A stretch of 64,000 nucleotides of DNA from Chryseobacterium nakagawai (GTDB taxonomy: Bacteria > Bacteroidota > Bacteroidia > Flavobacteriales > Weeksellaceae). Each line of letters begins with the position of its first letter. The first letter of the stretch is position 1. The stretch is from positions 434,001 through 498,000 of the forward strand of contig NZ_LR134386.1 of assembly GCF_900637665.1 (NCBI RefSeq), in the 5' to 3' direction. Made by a program: the position numbers and the translations under genes. Under the pieces are notes generated by a model. That model made no database searches. It had not been told where the DNA came from and saw nothing but the letters and a program-made list of their open reading frames with translations. Of this stretch, positions 44,575 through 52,716 are shown in pieces.

Positions 44575-44944
44575 ATGTATACTTCCAAACAGATTTTCAA
44601 GGGACTTCAGATTTCGAGTAAGAGAATTTCCAAATTTTTCAAATGCAGTGAGGAAAAAATTCAGAAGATGTTTGAGCAAAAAGTATGGATAATGACCTTT
44701 TATTAAAATGGAGTAAGCTTTTAAAATATGATTTTTTAGATTATACACTGGCCATTTAATTTTAAATGCAGCCTCTATAAAAACCTAATTGCCTTTAAAA
44801 AATATATTCCCTGTATTTAGAAAAAGTGTGTATACTCAGAATGTGAAGAATTTTATTCTCGGAAAAATTTTTACGAAACAAATGACTCCTCATGAAGTGA
44901 TTTTGAATTATAACATACCTAAAACAACTCTTTATAAATTATAA
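44575..44944 (+). pseudogene. Decayed helix-turn-helix gene 1
   Basis: Starting at ATG 44575, plus-strand text can be read across frame changes: MYTSKQIFKGLQISSKRISK onward to KCSEEKIQKMFEQ, then in another frame MDNDLLLKWSKLLKYDFL, then RLYTGHLILNAASIKT, and finally VYTQNVKNFILGKIFTKQM with TPHEVILNYNIPKTTLYKL ending at TAA 44942-44944. The order and spacing match a small helix-turn-helix protein that I recall as common in Chryseobacterium, but here at least two frameshifts and a stop break it. The last segment resembles the DNA-binding end of a transposase-type helix-turn-helix. Identification is from memory and by eye. Confidence 0.5.
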
Positions 44945-44974
44945 ATGAATTAAGAAAAAATGATTAGATTAGAT

Positions 44975-45314
44975 ATGATACCAAATTATAAAAAAATATA
45001 TACGATATTATCAGAGAGAAATATCCTGAGAAAAATAATGATTCTCAACTCAAAAATAGGATTGAGGATATGAATACTGTAATAGATATTTTCAATATGG
45101 ATAGGCTAGTTTTTGGAGAAATTAAATATTCTAAAAATTAGCAATAAGCAACTCCGATCATATGACAAGAATTCTATTCTGGAAATTTTAAATTATCAGA
45201 AAAAATAATCTCAACAATACAGAACTTGCAAATCATTTTAAGATTAGCAGAAATAGTATTACTAAATGGAAAGAGTTCTTCCTACCTATCAATTTCATGA
45301 TTTCTTGTAATTGA
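44975..45314 (+). pseudogene. Decayed helix-turn-helix gene 2
   Basis: From ATG 44975 the readable pieces are MIPNYKKIYT, then after a frame change DIIREKYPEKNNDSQLKNRI and EDMNTVIDIFNMDRLVFGEI, then after a stop and another frame RSYDKNSILEILNYQKK, and lastly NLNNTELANHFKISRNSITKW with KEFF up to TGA at 45312-45314. The final piece is a clear helix-turn-helix (TELANHFKISRNSITKW). The intact relatives I recall from Chryseobacterium are about 110-120 residues and are found after a gene like the preceding pseudogene. At least three frame changes make this copy non-functional. Confidence 0.55.
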
Positions 45315-45503
45315 GCTTTTATTTGTAAATGAGTCTATACTGTGTTAGTTTTAAATACGTAATCTGTTTTTATTAATTTGTTTGCTGATTTTTTTAAATT
45401 AGCATTGTTGTAATATTCGGATTTTTATAGTGTTTAAGTTTCCAAACCTTCTTGGGCAATGACGCGAGTCAATTAAATTGTCCTTTACAATGATATTTTT
45501 AGG
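45315..45503 (+). other. Gap before the LuxR-like gene
   Basis: AT-rich, no gene or clear promoter boxes seen. It should contain the promoter of the regulator that follows. Confidence 0.4.
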
Positions 45504-46496
45504 ATGATGAAAAAAATATTTTATTATATAATCAATAGTGAGCTTGAATCACTGGATAATGATTTTGATCGCAATGATTTAATGCTTATCAATCGATATT
45601 TGCTTTTTCTTTTTTTGCTATTTCTATTCTATTCTGTTTTTATTATTTTTTTCTTTGGAGATCTTCTTAGTTCTGTATTCCTAATTATTATTACTCTTTT
45701 TTGGCTCGTTCTAATAAGTGTAAAAGGGAAGTTAGCAAGGTTCAGAAATGTTATAAAGAATATGATTGTTCTTATTTTTCTGATTCTTACTTTTATAATA
45801 AGTGTTTTCCACGTGTATACCTGGAAAGATGCGGGAGTTGAATATTTCTATTTCTCTCTCCTTTTTGCTCTTCCTTTTTATTTTAACTATAAATATGATT
45901 TTAATACAATACTACTTATTGTGAGTGTTGTAGCAGCAAATTTTATAGTATGCATGTATTTTGATCTTGATTTTTTGCCAAGAAGTGGATATATAAATCA
46001 AGAAGACCTAAGAACTATAAAGCTGCTTAATGTTCTTTTTGCCATTACAACTTTTCTGATTGATATTTATTTTGTTTCTCAAAAAGATAAGCTGATCCAT
46101 GGTTTGAAGAAAGAGACTGAAATAAAAGATTCTACAATTGGCGATCTGCAAAAAGTGAATAACGAGCTGATGTACCAACAGGTAATTAATAACAATTTAA
46201 CGCAGGATAATATTGCAGAAATTATAAATCTTGCAGAAGATAATTCTCCTTTGTTTTTTGAAAAATTTCAATTGTTTTTTCCTGAATTTATTCCCAAAAT
46301 TTTAAATATTAATAATGGTCTTATTTATTCTGAACTGCATATTTGTGCTTTAATGAGATTAAATTTTGATACTAAAAAAATTGCAACATCTATAAACAGT
46401 AGTGTAAGGGCTGTGGAAAGTCGGAAATACAGAATTCGAAAAAAACTAAACATTACCTCGAATATGAATATTAATAATTTTATTCTTAAAATATAG
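45504..46496 (+). CDS. Membrane-anchored LuxR-type transcriptional regulator
   Basis: A 330-residue protein with about six hydrophobic helices in residues 30-190, a predicted coiled-coil linker (about 192-235, KDKLIHGLKKETEIKDSTIGDLQ) and a C-terminal LuxR-like helix-turn-helix (about 270-330, LHICALMRLNFDTKKIATSINSSVRAVESRKYRIRKKL). The arrangement suggests a membrane sensor that binds DNA directly, as in several flavobacterial regulators. The next gene (secreted protein, 46649) has its own canonical promoter 80 bases downstream and is the obvious candidate target. Signal unknown. Two Met codons at the start are equivalent choices. Confidence 0.8.
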   Translation: MMKKIFYYIINSELESLDNDFDRNDLMLINRYLLFLFLLFLFYSVFIIFFFGDLLSSVFLIIITLFWLVLISVKGKLARFRNVIKNMIVLIFLILTFIISVFHVYTWKDAGVEYFYFSLLFALPFYFNYKYDFNTILLIVSVVAANFIVCMYFDLDFLPRSGYINQEDLRTIKLLNVLFAITTFLIDIYFVSQKDKLIHGLKKETEIKDSTIGDLQKVNNELMYQQVINNNLTQDNIAEIINLAEDNSPLFFEKFQLFFPEFIPKILNINNGLIYSELHICALMRLNFDTKKIATSINSSVRAVESRKYRIRKKLNITSNMNINNFILKI

Positions 46497-46551
46497 ACTC
46501 GCTAGATTTAATGAGTTTTGATACGCATGCGTAGTATTGTGCGGTATTGAT

Positions 46552-46583
46552 TTGTCGAATTCTTAACATCTATAATAACTTTG
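46552..46583 (+). promoter_or_regulatory. Promoter of the secreted-protein gene
   Basis: TTG at 46552-46554 and TAACTTTG at 46576-46583 are 21 bases apart, a good Bacteroidota -33/-7 pair, leaving a leader of about 60 bases before the ATG at 46649. Confidence 0.7.
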
Positions 46584-46648
46584 TAGCCGAAAATCACAAA
46601 GGCTTAAGGATTATTAGTTGAACAAATTAATATTAATACATATAAAAC

Positions 46649-48451
46649 ATGATGAATTTAAAATTTACAAAAACCAAAATCGGGACTTTGCTACTACTAC
46701 TGCTCCTCACTTTTGGAAAACTTTATTCACAGACTTACAACGGTCCAGTAGGAATAAACACTACTTCTCCTAATCTAAATTCTGTCTTAGATGTTGTGTC
46801 TGGAGGAAATAATAAAGGAATACTAATTCCTAGACTTACGGAAGCACAAAGGGATGCTATTGCCATAAACACTGCTAAGGATGATGGCCTTACAATTTTT
46901 AACACAACGGAAGACTGTTATAACTATTGGAGCCTGGCAGATAATGAATGGAAAAGTGTCTGTGGACAAATCGGAAAATCTGTATTTACGATTGACTGTT
47001 CAAATTCCAAAGCAATGGGAACCTATGTTCAAGGAAAAGAATTAACCAATTCTAATTATCTAAGCATTTCTGTAAATGTTACCAAAGTTGGGAATTATAC
47101 CATTTCCGGTACTACAACTAATGGATATAACTTTTATGGAACAGGTGTTTTCCTAAACACGGGTGCGCAGACTGTTCAGATCCCAGGGCAAGGTACACCT
47201 ACTGCGGTGCAGGTAAATACAGTATCACTTTCCTCAAATGGAGTAGACGTTACCTGTACTCCTTCTATCACGGTAAACGTTTTAAGCGCAGCTGGAACCT
47301 ATACTATGAGTTGTGGTAGTGCAACTGTAAATGGTGTCTATAAGGTAGGAACAAATCTAACTGCTTCAAATACCATTACGCTACCTGTTAATGTTTCTGC
47401 ATTGGGAAGCTATACTATTACAACCAATACAGTAGATGGTATTTCATTTAGTGCTTCAGGAACGTTTACAGCTACAGGAACTCAAAATATAACCTTAAAT
47501 GGATCAGGGGCACCAACTTCTACGACTACTAAAAGCATGGTAATTACTTCTGATAGCAAGGGCGGAGTTTCTACAACATGTTCTGTAAATGTAGTTGTAG
47601 TAATTCCTAAGAAAAAGTTATTGGCTATTGGAGATGCTCCTGATGGATGTGGATATAATGTTTCCGGTACATCTCCTTCAGGTCAGGTCCTTAAAGCTGG
47701 AGCGAATTATGGACCTTTAGCAAATAGTACAGTGAAATATGAAGGGTGGGATCAGGTAATTAACGGTGGAGGTGCTCCAAGTGCCGCTCAATTGACTACC
47801 TGGACAACAGGTGCCAATGCTGTAGATATTATTGTGATAGGATATATATGGGGTATGGGTGCTAATGAAGCTCAGATAATTAAAAACTATTTATTAAAAG
47901 GTGGTGTTGTGATTGCTTATTCTGAAAATAACACAGGAATGCAGAATCTTTTGAGCAGTGTCTTTGACGGTTCTGTAAATGTAGGAAGTGTTAATACGGC
48001 AGGTTCAATTTATAAGCTTCCGTTGACGAATGATGCTATTCTTAATGGTCCTTTTGGAGACATAAGAGGACTTCAGTGGGGAGAAGATGCATCTGCTACA
48101 ACATATGCGACAGGTCTGCCTGCAAGTGATATCACAATATACTCTGGAGATACCAATATATCTAGTGCCACACCTTCAGGTACAGTAGGAAGGGTAACAG
48201 CTTTTAGACACAATACATTAAATTTCATCTGGGTAGGAGATGGAGGATTTAATTCTCAATGTGGAACAGTTGCTGCTCCGAATACTTCTGATACAATTTG
48301 TCCTTTTTATGCAGATACAAACTTTAAACCAATTCCTAAACCAAATTATGGTAATGGTACAAAGATGAATGTATACAATTCTATATTCTATGCTAATGCT
48401 TTGGCTTGGGGTATAAAACAAGCTGAATTTAGTGGAGTAAATACACATTAA
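46649..48451 (+). CDS. Large secreted protein with repeated Ig-like region
   Basis: A 600-residue exported protein (signal peptide about 1-27, ending LYSQ). The N-terminal region GPVGINTTSPNLNSVLDV is the motif found at the start of many flavobacterial adhesin- or tail-fibre-like surface proteins. Two similar repeats follow (about 110-210 and 215-320; compare TIDCSNSKAMGTYVQGKELT with TMSCGSATVNGVYKVGTNLT), each an Ig-like beta domain. The C-terminal half (about 325-600, starting KKLLAIGDAPDGCGYNVSG) looks like a glutamine-amidotransferase-like or DUF4350-like fold but I cannot name it. There is no T9SS sorting domain. Function unknown; proximity to the LuxR-like gene suggests controlled surface display. 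Confidence 0.75.
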   Translation: MMNLKFTKTKIGTLLLLLLLTFGKLYSQTYNGPVGINTTSPNLNSVLDVVSGGNNKGILIPRLTEAQRDAIAINTAKDDGLTIFNTTEDCYNYWSLADNEWKSVCGQIGKSVFTIDCSNSKAMGTYVQGKELTNSNYLSISVNVTKVGNYTISGTTTNGYNFYGTGVFLNTGAQTVQIPGQGTPTAVQVNTVSLSSNGVDVTCTPSITVNVLSAAGTYTMSCGSATVNGVYKVGTNLTASNTITLPVNVSALGSYTITTNTVDGISFSASGTFTATGTQNITLNGSGAPTSTTTKSMVITSDSKGGVSTTCSVNVVVVIPKKKLLAIGDAPDGCGYNVSGTSPSGQVLKAGANYGPLANSTVKYEGWDQVINGGGAPSAAQLTTWTTGANAVDIIVIGYIWGMGANEAQIIKNYLLKGGVVIAYSENNTGMQNLLSSVFDGSVNVGSVNTAGSIYKLPLTNDAILNGPFGDIRGLQWGEDASATTYATGLPASDITIYSGDTNISSATPSGTVGRVTAFRHNTLNFIWVGDGGFNSQCGTVAAPNTSDTICPFYADTNFKPIPKPNYGNGTKMNVYNSIFYANALAWGIKQAEFSGVNTH

Positions 48452-48510
48452 TAACTATTTTCCTATAGTTAATCTTAAAAACACAAAGAGTAAATAATAC
48501 TAGAATTAAT

Positions 48511-48543
48511 ACCAATGATATTTATATCATTGGTGTTTTTTTT
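48511..48543 (+). terminator. Terminator after the secreted-protein gene
   Basis: Inverted repeat ACCAATGATAT/ATATCATTGGT with almost no spacer (effective stem about 9-10 bp) followed by GTTTTTTTT. Confidence 0.85.
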
Positions 48544-48640
48544 AATATAATTTGGAAACGAAAACTACGATTATGTAAAAATATAAGGTTGCAAAAGAAG
48601 ACTAGAGAATAATATGAATGTCTGTTTAATGACCCGTAAA

Positions 48641-48991
48641 TTATCCTTTTATATTATCCTTTACTTTTGTGAGAATTTCCAGAATAAGCGAGACAGGTAG
48701 ATCTTCATCTGTGTTGATCAGAAGGATTTTAAATTTCTTTCTGCCGTCTTTGACCAATTCCGGATAATCGAGTTTATCACCGTGATAAAAGCTAAGGTAA
48801 TGTTTTTTGTATTTTTTGCTGTAGTAGAAATAACACAGCATTTTCTTTTTGTATTTGATAAAGGGAAGTCCAAAGCTGAAAGTTTCTGTAATGTTTTCAG
48901 GATCTGAAGCCAGGATGGTTTCCCGTAAAAAAAGAAGAGTACTTCTTTCAGGCTCTTCGATTCTGTAGAAATACTCTTGTATAGGATTCAT
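48641..48991 (-). CDS. DUF1801-type protein
   Basis: A 116-residue soluble protein with the pattern of the YdhG/DUF1801 fold (iron-chaperone-like): LLFLRETILASDPENITETFSFGLPFIKY, then MLCYFYYSKKYKKHYLSFYHG. Function of this family in flavobacteria is unclear. It lies 22 bases downstream of the ABC exporter gene on the same strand and may be co-transcribed with it. Confidence 0.8.
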   Translation of the reverse strand: MNPIQEYFYRIEEPERSTLLFLRETILASDPENITETFSFGLPFIKYKKKMLCYFYYSKKYKKHYLSFYHGDKLDYPELVKDGRKKFKILLINTDEDLPVSLILEILTKVKDNIKG

Positions 48992-49013
48992 TTTTATATG
49001 GATTTAAAAATAA

Positions 49014-50852
49014 TTAGTCAAAGTTTTGAAGTTCAACAAGTTTGTTATACATGCCCTTTTTAGCAATAAGGTCATGATGAGTTCCCTGTTCTACAATTGT
49101 TCCTTTTTCCATTACCACAATCCAGTCTGCTTTTTGGATGGTTGAAAGTCGATGAGCAATCACAAGTGAAGTTCTGTTTTCCATCATTTTTTCCAAAGCA
49201 TCCTGTACAAATCTTTCAGATTCAGTATCCAGGGCTGAAGTGGCTTCATCCAGAATCATGATCGGTGGATTCTTCAATACAGCTCTTGCAATAGATACCC
49301 TTTGTTTCTGACCTCCGGAAAGTTTGTTTCCATCATCTCCGATATTGGTATCATATCCTTCAGAAAGACCTGTAATAAATGTATCTGCATTCGCAATTTT
49401 AGCCGCTGCAATCACCTCTTCTCTGGTAGCATCAGGTTTACCCATCAGAATATTGTTGTAAACAGAATCATTGAATAATACAGACTCTTGAGTTACCATT
49501 CCCAGAAGCTGGCGGTATTCCTGTAATTTTAAATGTTTAATATCTACACCATCAATAAGGATTTGTCCTTCAGAAACATCATAGAATCTTGCTAAAAGAT
49601 TAGCAATAGTGGTTTTTCCACTTCCACTTTGTCCTACCAATGCAACCGTTTTACCCTTAGGAATTGTTAGCTCAAAGTTTTTAAGGATAAGATTGGCTTT
49701 ATCATAATAGAACCCAATATTCTTGAATTCAATATTGTTATTAAGCGTTGAAATGGAAACCGGTTCTGCAATTTCTTCGATTTTTACATCAGCATCAAGA
49801 ATTTCCAATACTCTTTTCAGGGAAGCTTCTCCTTTCTGTACATTGGAAATGGATGTTGATAAACTTTTTGCAGGCGGAAGAATCTGGAAGAACATTCCCA
49901 GGAATACCAGAAAATCAGCAGGCGATATGCTTTGTTCCACAATGATTTGTTTACCTCCATACCATGCAATGATCAAAAAGGTGATAGAACCTAGGAATTC
50001 GCTCATTGGAGAGGCTAATTCTTTCTTTTTACCTAAGTTGATAGAACTTGATATCCACTTGTTCATTGATTTCATGAAACGGTTGTCCATGATCTTTTCG
50101 GCATTAAATATTTTAATAACCTTTGAAGATTTTAAAGTTTCATCTACAATAGAAAAGATGGTTCCCAACTCATGTTGTGCTTCATGAGAATCTTTTTTAA
50201 GACTTTTTCCAATGAGCGCAATCATTGTTCCCATTACAGGAAGTACAAGCAGAGAGAAAAGAGTCATTTCCGCACTCAGGAAAAATAAAGTAATCAATGT
50301 GCTGATAAGCATGAAAGGTGCATTGATAAGTTCTATTAAACTTCCCAAAATATTTCCTTCAACATCACCTACATCATTAGACATACGGGACATCATATCA
50401 CCTTTTCGGCTTTCTGTAAAAAAGGATACCGGTAAAGAAAGTATTTTTCTGTACATCGCACCACGAAGATCTTTAGTAACTCCAACACGATAGTTGATGA
50501 GCAATAAGGACCCGAAGTATCGGAATGCATTTCTTAAAAAGAACATAAAGGCAGTAATCACACAAAGCCATGCGAGAACCGTAAGGGCACCGTGAGTACT
50601 GACTAATGTCTGAACATAATAGTTGGAATATTCTTTTATATAAGTGAAGAAATCTGTAATGTCACCGGAATAAACAGGAGGTACTTCATATTTTTCAGGC
50701 TTAATGGTGCCGAAAAGCATCCCTAAAACCGGTAAAATAGTCCCCAGAGAAGCAATCTGAAATACAGAATACAATATGTTGAAAAATAAACTTCCATAGA
50801 TATATTTTTGATGGGGTTTGGCGAACCTCAGGATTTTTTTATACTCATTCAT
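49014..50852 (-). CDS. MsbA-like ABC exporter
   Basis: A 612-residue half-transporter with an N-terminal six-helix membrane domain (about 20-320) fused to an ATPase domain (about 360-600). Walker A GQSGSGKT, the signature LSGGQKQRVSIARAVL and Walker B PPIMILDEATSALD are intact, as is the H-loop IAHRLST. It resembles MsbA/lipid exporters and multidrug exporters of Bacteroidota and should act as a homodimer in the inner membrane. Substrate (lipid A precursor or drug) cannot be settled from sequence. Confidence 0.92.
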   Translation of the reverse strand: MNEYKKILRFAKPHQKYIYGSLFFNILYSVFQIASLGTILPVLGMLFGTIKPEKYEVPPVYSGDITDFFTYIKEYSNYYVQTLVSTHGALTVLAWLCVITAFMFFLRNAFRYFGSLLLINYRVGVTKDLRGAMYRKILSLPVSFFTESRKGDMMSRMSNDVGDVEGNILGSLIELINAPFMLISTLITLFFLSAEMTLFSLLVLPVMGTMIALIGKSLKKDSHEAQHELGTIFSIVDETLKSSKVIKIFNAEKIMDNRFMKSMNKWISSSINLGKKKELASPMSEFLGSITFLIIAWYGGKQIIVEQSISPADFLVFLGMFFQILPPAKSLSTSISNVQKGEASLKRVLEILDADVKIEEIAEPVSISTLNNNIEFKNIGFYYDKANLILKNFELTIPKGKTVALVGQSGSGKTTIANLLARFYDVSEGQILIDGVDIKHLKLQEYRQLLGMVTQESVLFNDSVYNNILMGKPDATREEVIAAAKIANADTFITGLSEGYDTNIGDDGNKLSGGQKQRVSIARAVLKNPPIMILDEATSALDTESERFVQDALEKMMENRTSLVIAHRLSTIQKADWIVVMEKGTIVEQGTHHDLIAKKGMYNKLVELQNFD

Positions 50853-51040
50853 TCAATGAAAAATTTGGATAGCAAAATTACGTAAAATTAGAAGATAAGA
50901 CGTTCTTAATCCAGTTTTACTTTAATGGATAAGTTTCAAAATGAGGATCTTTGTTACAACGCTTTGAAATAAAGTGAGAAAGAAGTGCAAAATACGAGTA
51001 AAACGTAAGGTTAAAAAATGCAGAATTTCGGTTAAGGTCA

Positions 51041-51063
51041 AAATAAAACCGCCTTATCGGCGG
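51041..51063 (-). terminator. Terminator after the M28 peptidase gene
   Basis: GC-rich 5-bp stem CCGCC/GGCGG with a 5-base loop; on the minus strand it is followed by TTTTATTTT. It lies 21 bases beyond the peptidase stop. Confidence 0.8.
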
Positions 51064-51083
51064 CATTTATGTGAAAGTCAGAA

Positions 51084-52007
51084 TTAATTAAAATTGACCT
51101 GATCGTTATACTTTGGAGCAAAGTTTTTAGGACTTAATTTATCTAATGTCTTTCCAAAGTTATTAATGATCTGGGTCATATTATCAACATCAACAATATT
51201 CATGTCATCATTCACATGATGATAATGCGTTGCTTTGGTCATGTCAACCGTTGAAAATGAATGCGCAATAATTTTCTTTTTTACAAAGCTCACATTATCT
51301 GAACGATAAAAGAGTTGCTGCTTAGCATATGGATCAGCATTGATTTTTAACCCATTTACTGCATGTTTATTGAATAGCTCATCAAGATCTGAAAAGCCGT
51401 CTCCAGTCATATATAATGCATTTTTACCCCATTGGGATTCAGTAGCTACCATTTCAAAATTAAAAAGGGCGGCCATATTATTGTAAATTTTATCAAGATT
51501 CTTATCCTCAGAGATAGCCTGTGATCCTAACATTCCTTTTTCTTCTCCGTTGAAAGCCATGAAAACCATTGAAAATTCAGGCTTCTTATTTTTAAAATAA
51601 TCTGCGATGCCTACCAGTGTAGTAATTCCGCTTGCGTCATCATCGGCACCGTTGTAAATGTTGTCTCCACTTTTATTGTTGGTTCCAATATGATCAAAAT
51701 GTCCTGAAAAGCCAAGGTTTTTATCAGATTTACCCTTCTTTATACCGCAAACATTATAAGCGGTTTTACCATTGTAGTCAAAAGGAATCAGATAGGAGTT
51801 TCCGGTACAGTATTCAAGATTGTTTTCCTTGAATAATGTAGCAATATAGTTGGCTGCATTATCATTTTCCGGGGTTCCGATTTCTCGTCCCTTCATTTCA
51901 TCAGAGGCGAGAGTGGAAATAACGGTTTTTACTCTTTCTTTTGAAACTTCCTGAGCAAAAGTGGATATGGAGAATAAGGATAAAGTAAGATAAGTTAGCT
52001 TTTTCAT
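51084..52007 (-). CDS. M28-family zinc aminopeptidase, exported
   Basis: A 307-residue secreted or periplasmic peptidase (signal peptide 1-18, STFAQ). Zinc ligands of the M28 family are visible: GFSGHFDHIG (His), NGADDDASGI (bridging Asp), MAFNGEEKGMLGS (catalytic and ligand Glu), a later Asp region (FYRSDNVSF) and KATHYHHVNDD (His). The family removes N-terminal residues from peptides. It is a single gene ending in a GC-rich hairpin; it lacks a T9SS domain, so the periplasm is the likeliest place. Confidence 0.9.
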   Translation of the reverse strand: MKKLTYLTLSLFSISTFAQEVSKERVKTVISTLASDEMKGREIGTPENDNAANYIATLFKENNLEYCTGNSYLIPFDYNGKTAYNVCGIKKGKSDKNLGFSGHFDHIGTNNKSGDNIYNGADDDASGITTLVGIADYFKNKKPEFSMVFMAFNGEEKGMLGSQAISEDKNLDKIYNNMAALFNFEMVATESQWGKNALYMTGDGFSDLDELFNKHAVNGLKINADPYAKQQLFYRSDNVSFVKKKIIAHSFSTVDMTKATHYHHVNDDMNIVDVDNMTQIINNFGKTLDKLSPKNFAPKYNDQVNFN

Positions 52008-52126
52008 AGTCTTTAATTAAAAGTTATTGGATCTGTCGTCTTTTTGATCAAAATGTTGCAAGGAAGTTACATAAATTACCTGATTCGGAAAGAATTACAG
52101 ATTAGAATTGAAGAGTACAGCTATAT

Positions 52127-52159
52127 AAAAATAAAAAACAGTTCCAAAAAGGAACTGTT
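52127..52159 (-). terminator. Terminator after the DUF4293 gene
   Basis: Perfect 9-bp stem AACAGTTCC/GGAACTGTT (52137-52145 and 52151-52159) with an AAAAA loop; the minus strand continues with a T run. It lies 25 bases beyond the gene's stop. Confidence 0.88.
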
Positions 52160-52183
52160 CTCACTCAAAAAATCGTTGTAAGG

Positions 52184-52573
52184 TTATCGTAGTCTGTCTA
52201 CAGATTTCACGAGCCTCTCATCTTTTCGGATGTATACGTTTGCTATCAGCAGACATATTACCGCAATTAATGGGAAAATCGGCTCAATACCCTTCTCAGG
52301 AAAATGAATTCCTCCGGATAAGTTTAGCAGCCAGTACGCCAATACACCAATCAACAAAGCGTTTATAATGATGCTGATGGTATTCAGCAAAATTTGTCTT
52401 TTTCTGTTTTTAAAACTGAAAACACTTAATGATCCAATGATAACAAGGATGATACATCCTATATTAAGTACAGGAATACTGTCTGAAATTACAACATCCT
52501 GTCCCGTTATAAAAAGGAAAACAGCAGCTAAAACTGCTAATAAAGTCCATATAGTTTGTATTCTCTGTAGCAT
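52184..52573 (-). CDS. DUF4293 membrane protein
   Basis: A 129-residue inner-membrane protein with four hydrophobic helices, opening with MLQRIQTIWTLLAVLAAV, the characteristic start of Bacteroidota DUF4293. It is divergent from rho, an arrangement I recall from many flavobacteria. Function unknown. Confidence 0.87.
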   Translation of the reverse strand: MLQRIQTIWTLLAVLAAVFLFITGQDVVISDSIPVLNIGCIILVIIGSLSVFSFKNRKRQILLNTISIIINALLIGVLAYWLLNLSGGIHFPEKGIEPIFPLIAVICLLIANVYIRKDERLVKSVDRLR

Positions 52574-52608
52574 TGAATATTAAATTCTAGGCAAAAATAA
52601 TATAAATT

Positions 52609-52638
52609 TTGCACAATTCAAAAATAAGTGTAGATTTG
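52609..52638 (+). promoter_or_regulatory. Promoter of rho
   Basis: TTG at 52609-52611 and TAGATTTG at 52631-52638 are separated by 19 bases, the textbook Bacteroidota spacing. The message would have a leader of about 70 bases before the ATG at 52717, room for the feedback regulation that rho leaders often show. Confidence 0.75.
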
Positions 52639-52716
52639 CATTATACAATGTACTTGAAAACAAAAGTCACCGGACTTACTTTTCTTACTCACAATTAATT
52701 ACATTTTTACATAAAT

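Noticed and set aside
44536..44748. Minus-strand frame of 70 codons
   Set aside because: It is antisense to the first decayed helix-turn-helix gene, whose plus-strand translation is far more protein-like.
44575..45314. An intact insertion sequence
   Set aside because: No terminal inverted repeats, target duplications or DDE transposase domain were seen; only small helix-turn-helix remnants.
49723..50187. Plus-strand frame of 154 codons
   Set aside because: Antisense to the MsbA-like gene; no motif, and the ABC transporter frame is certain.
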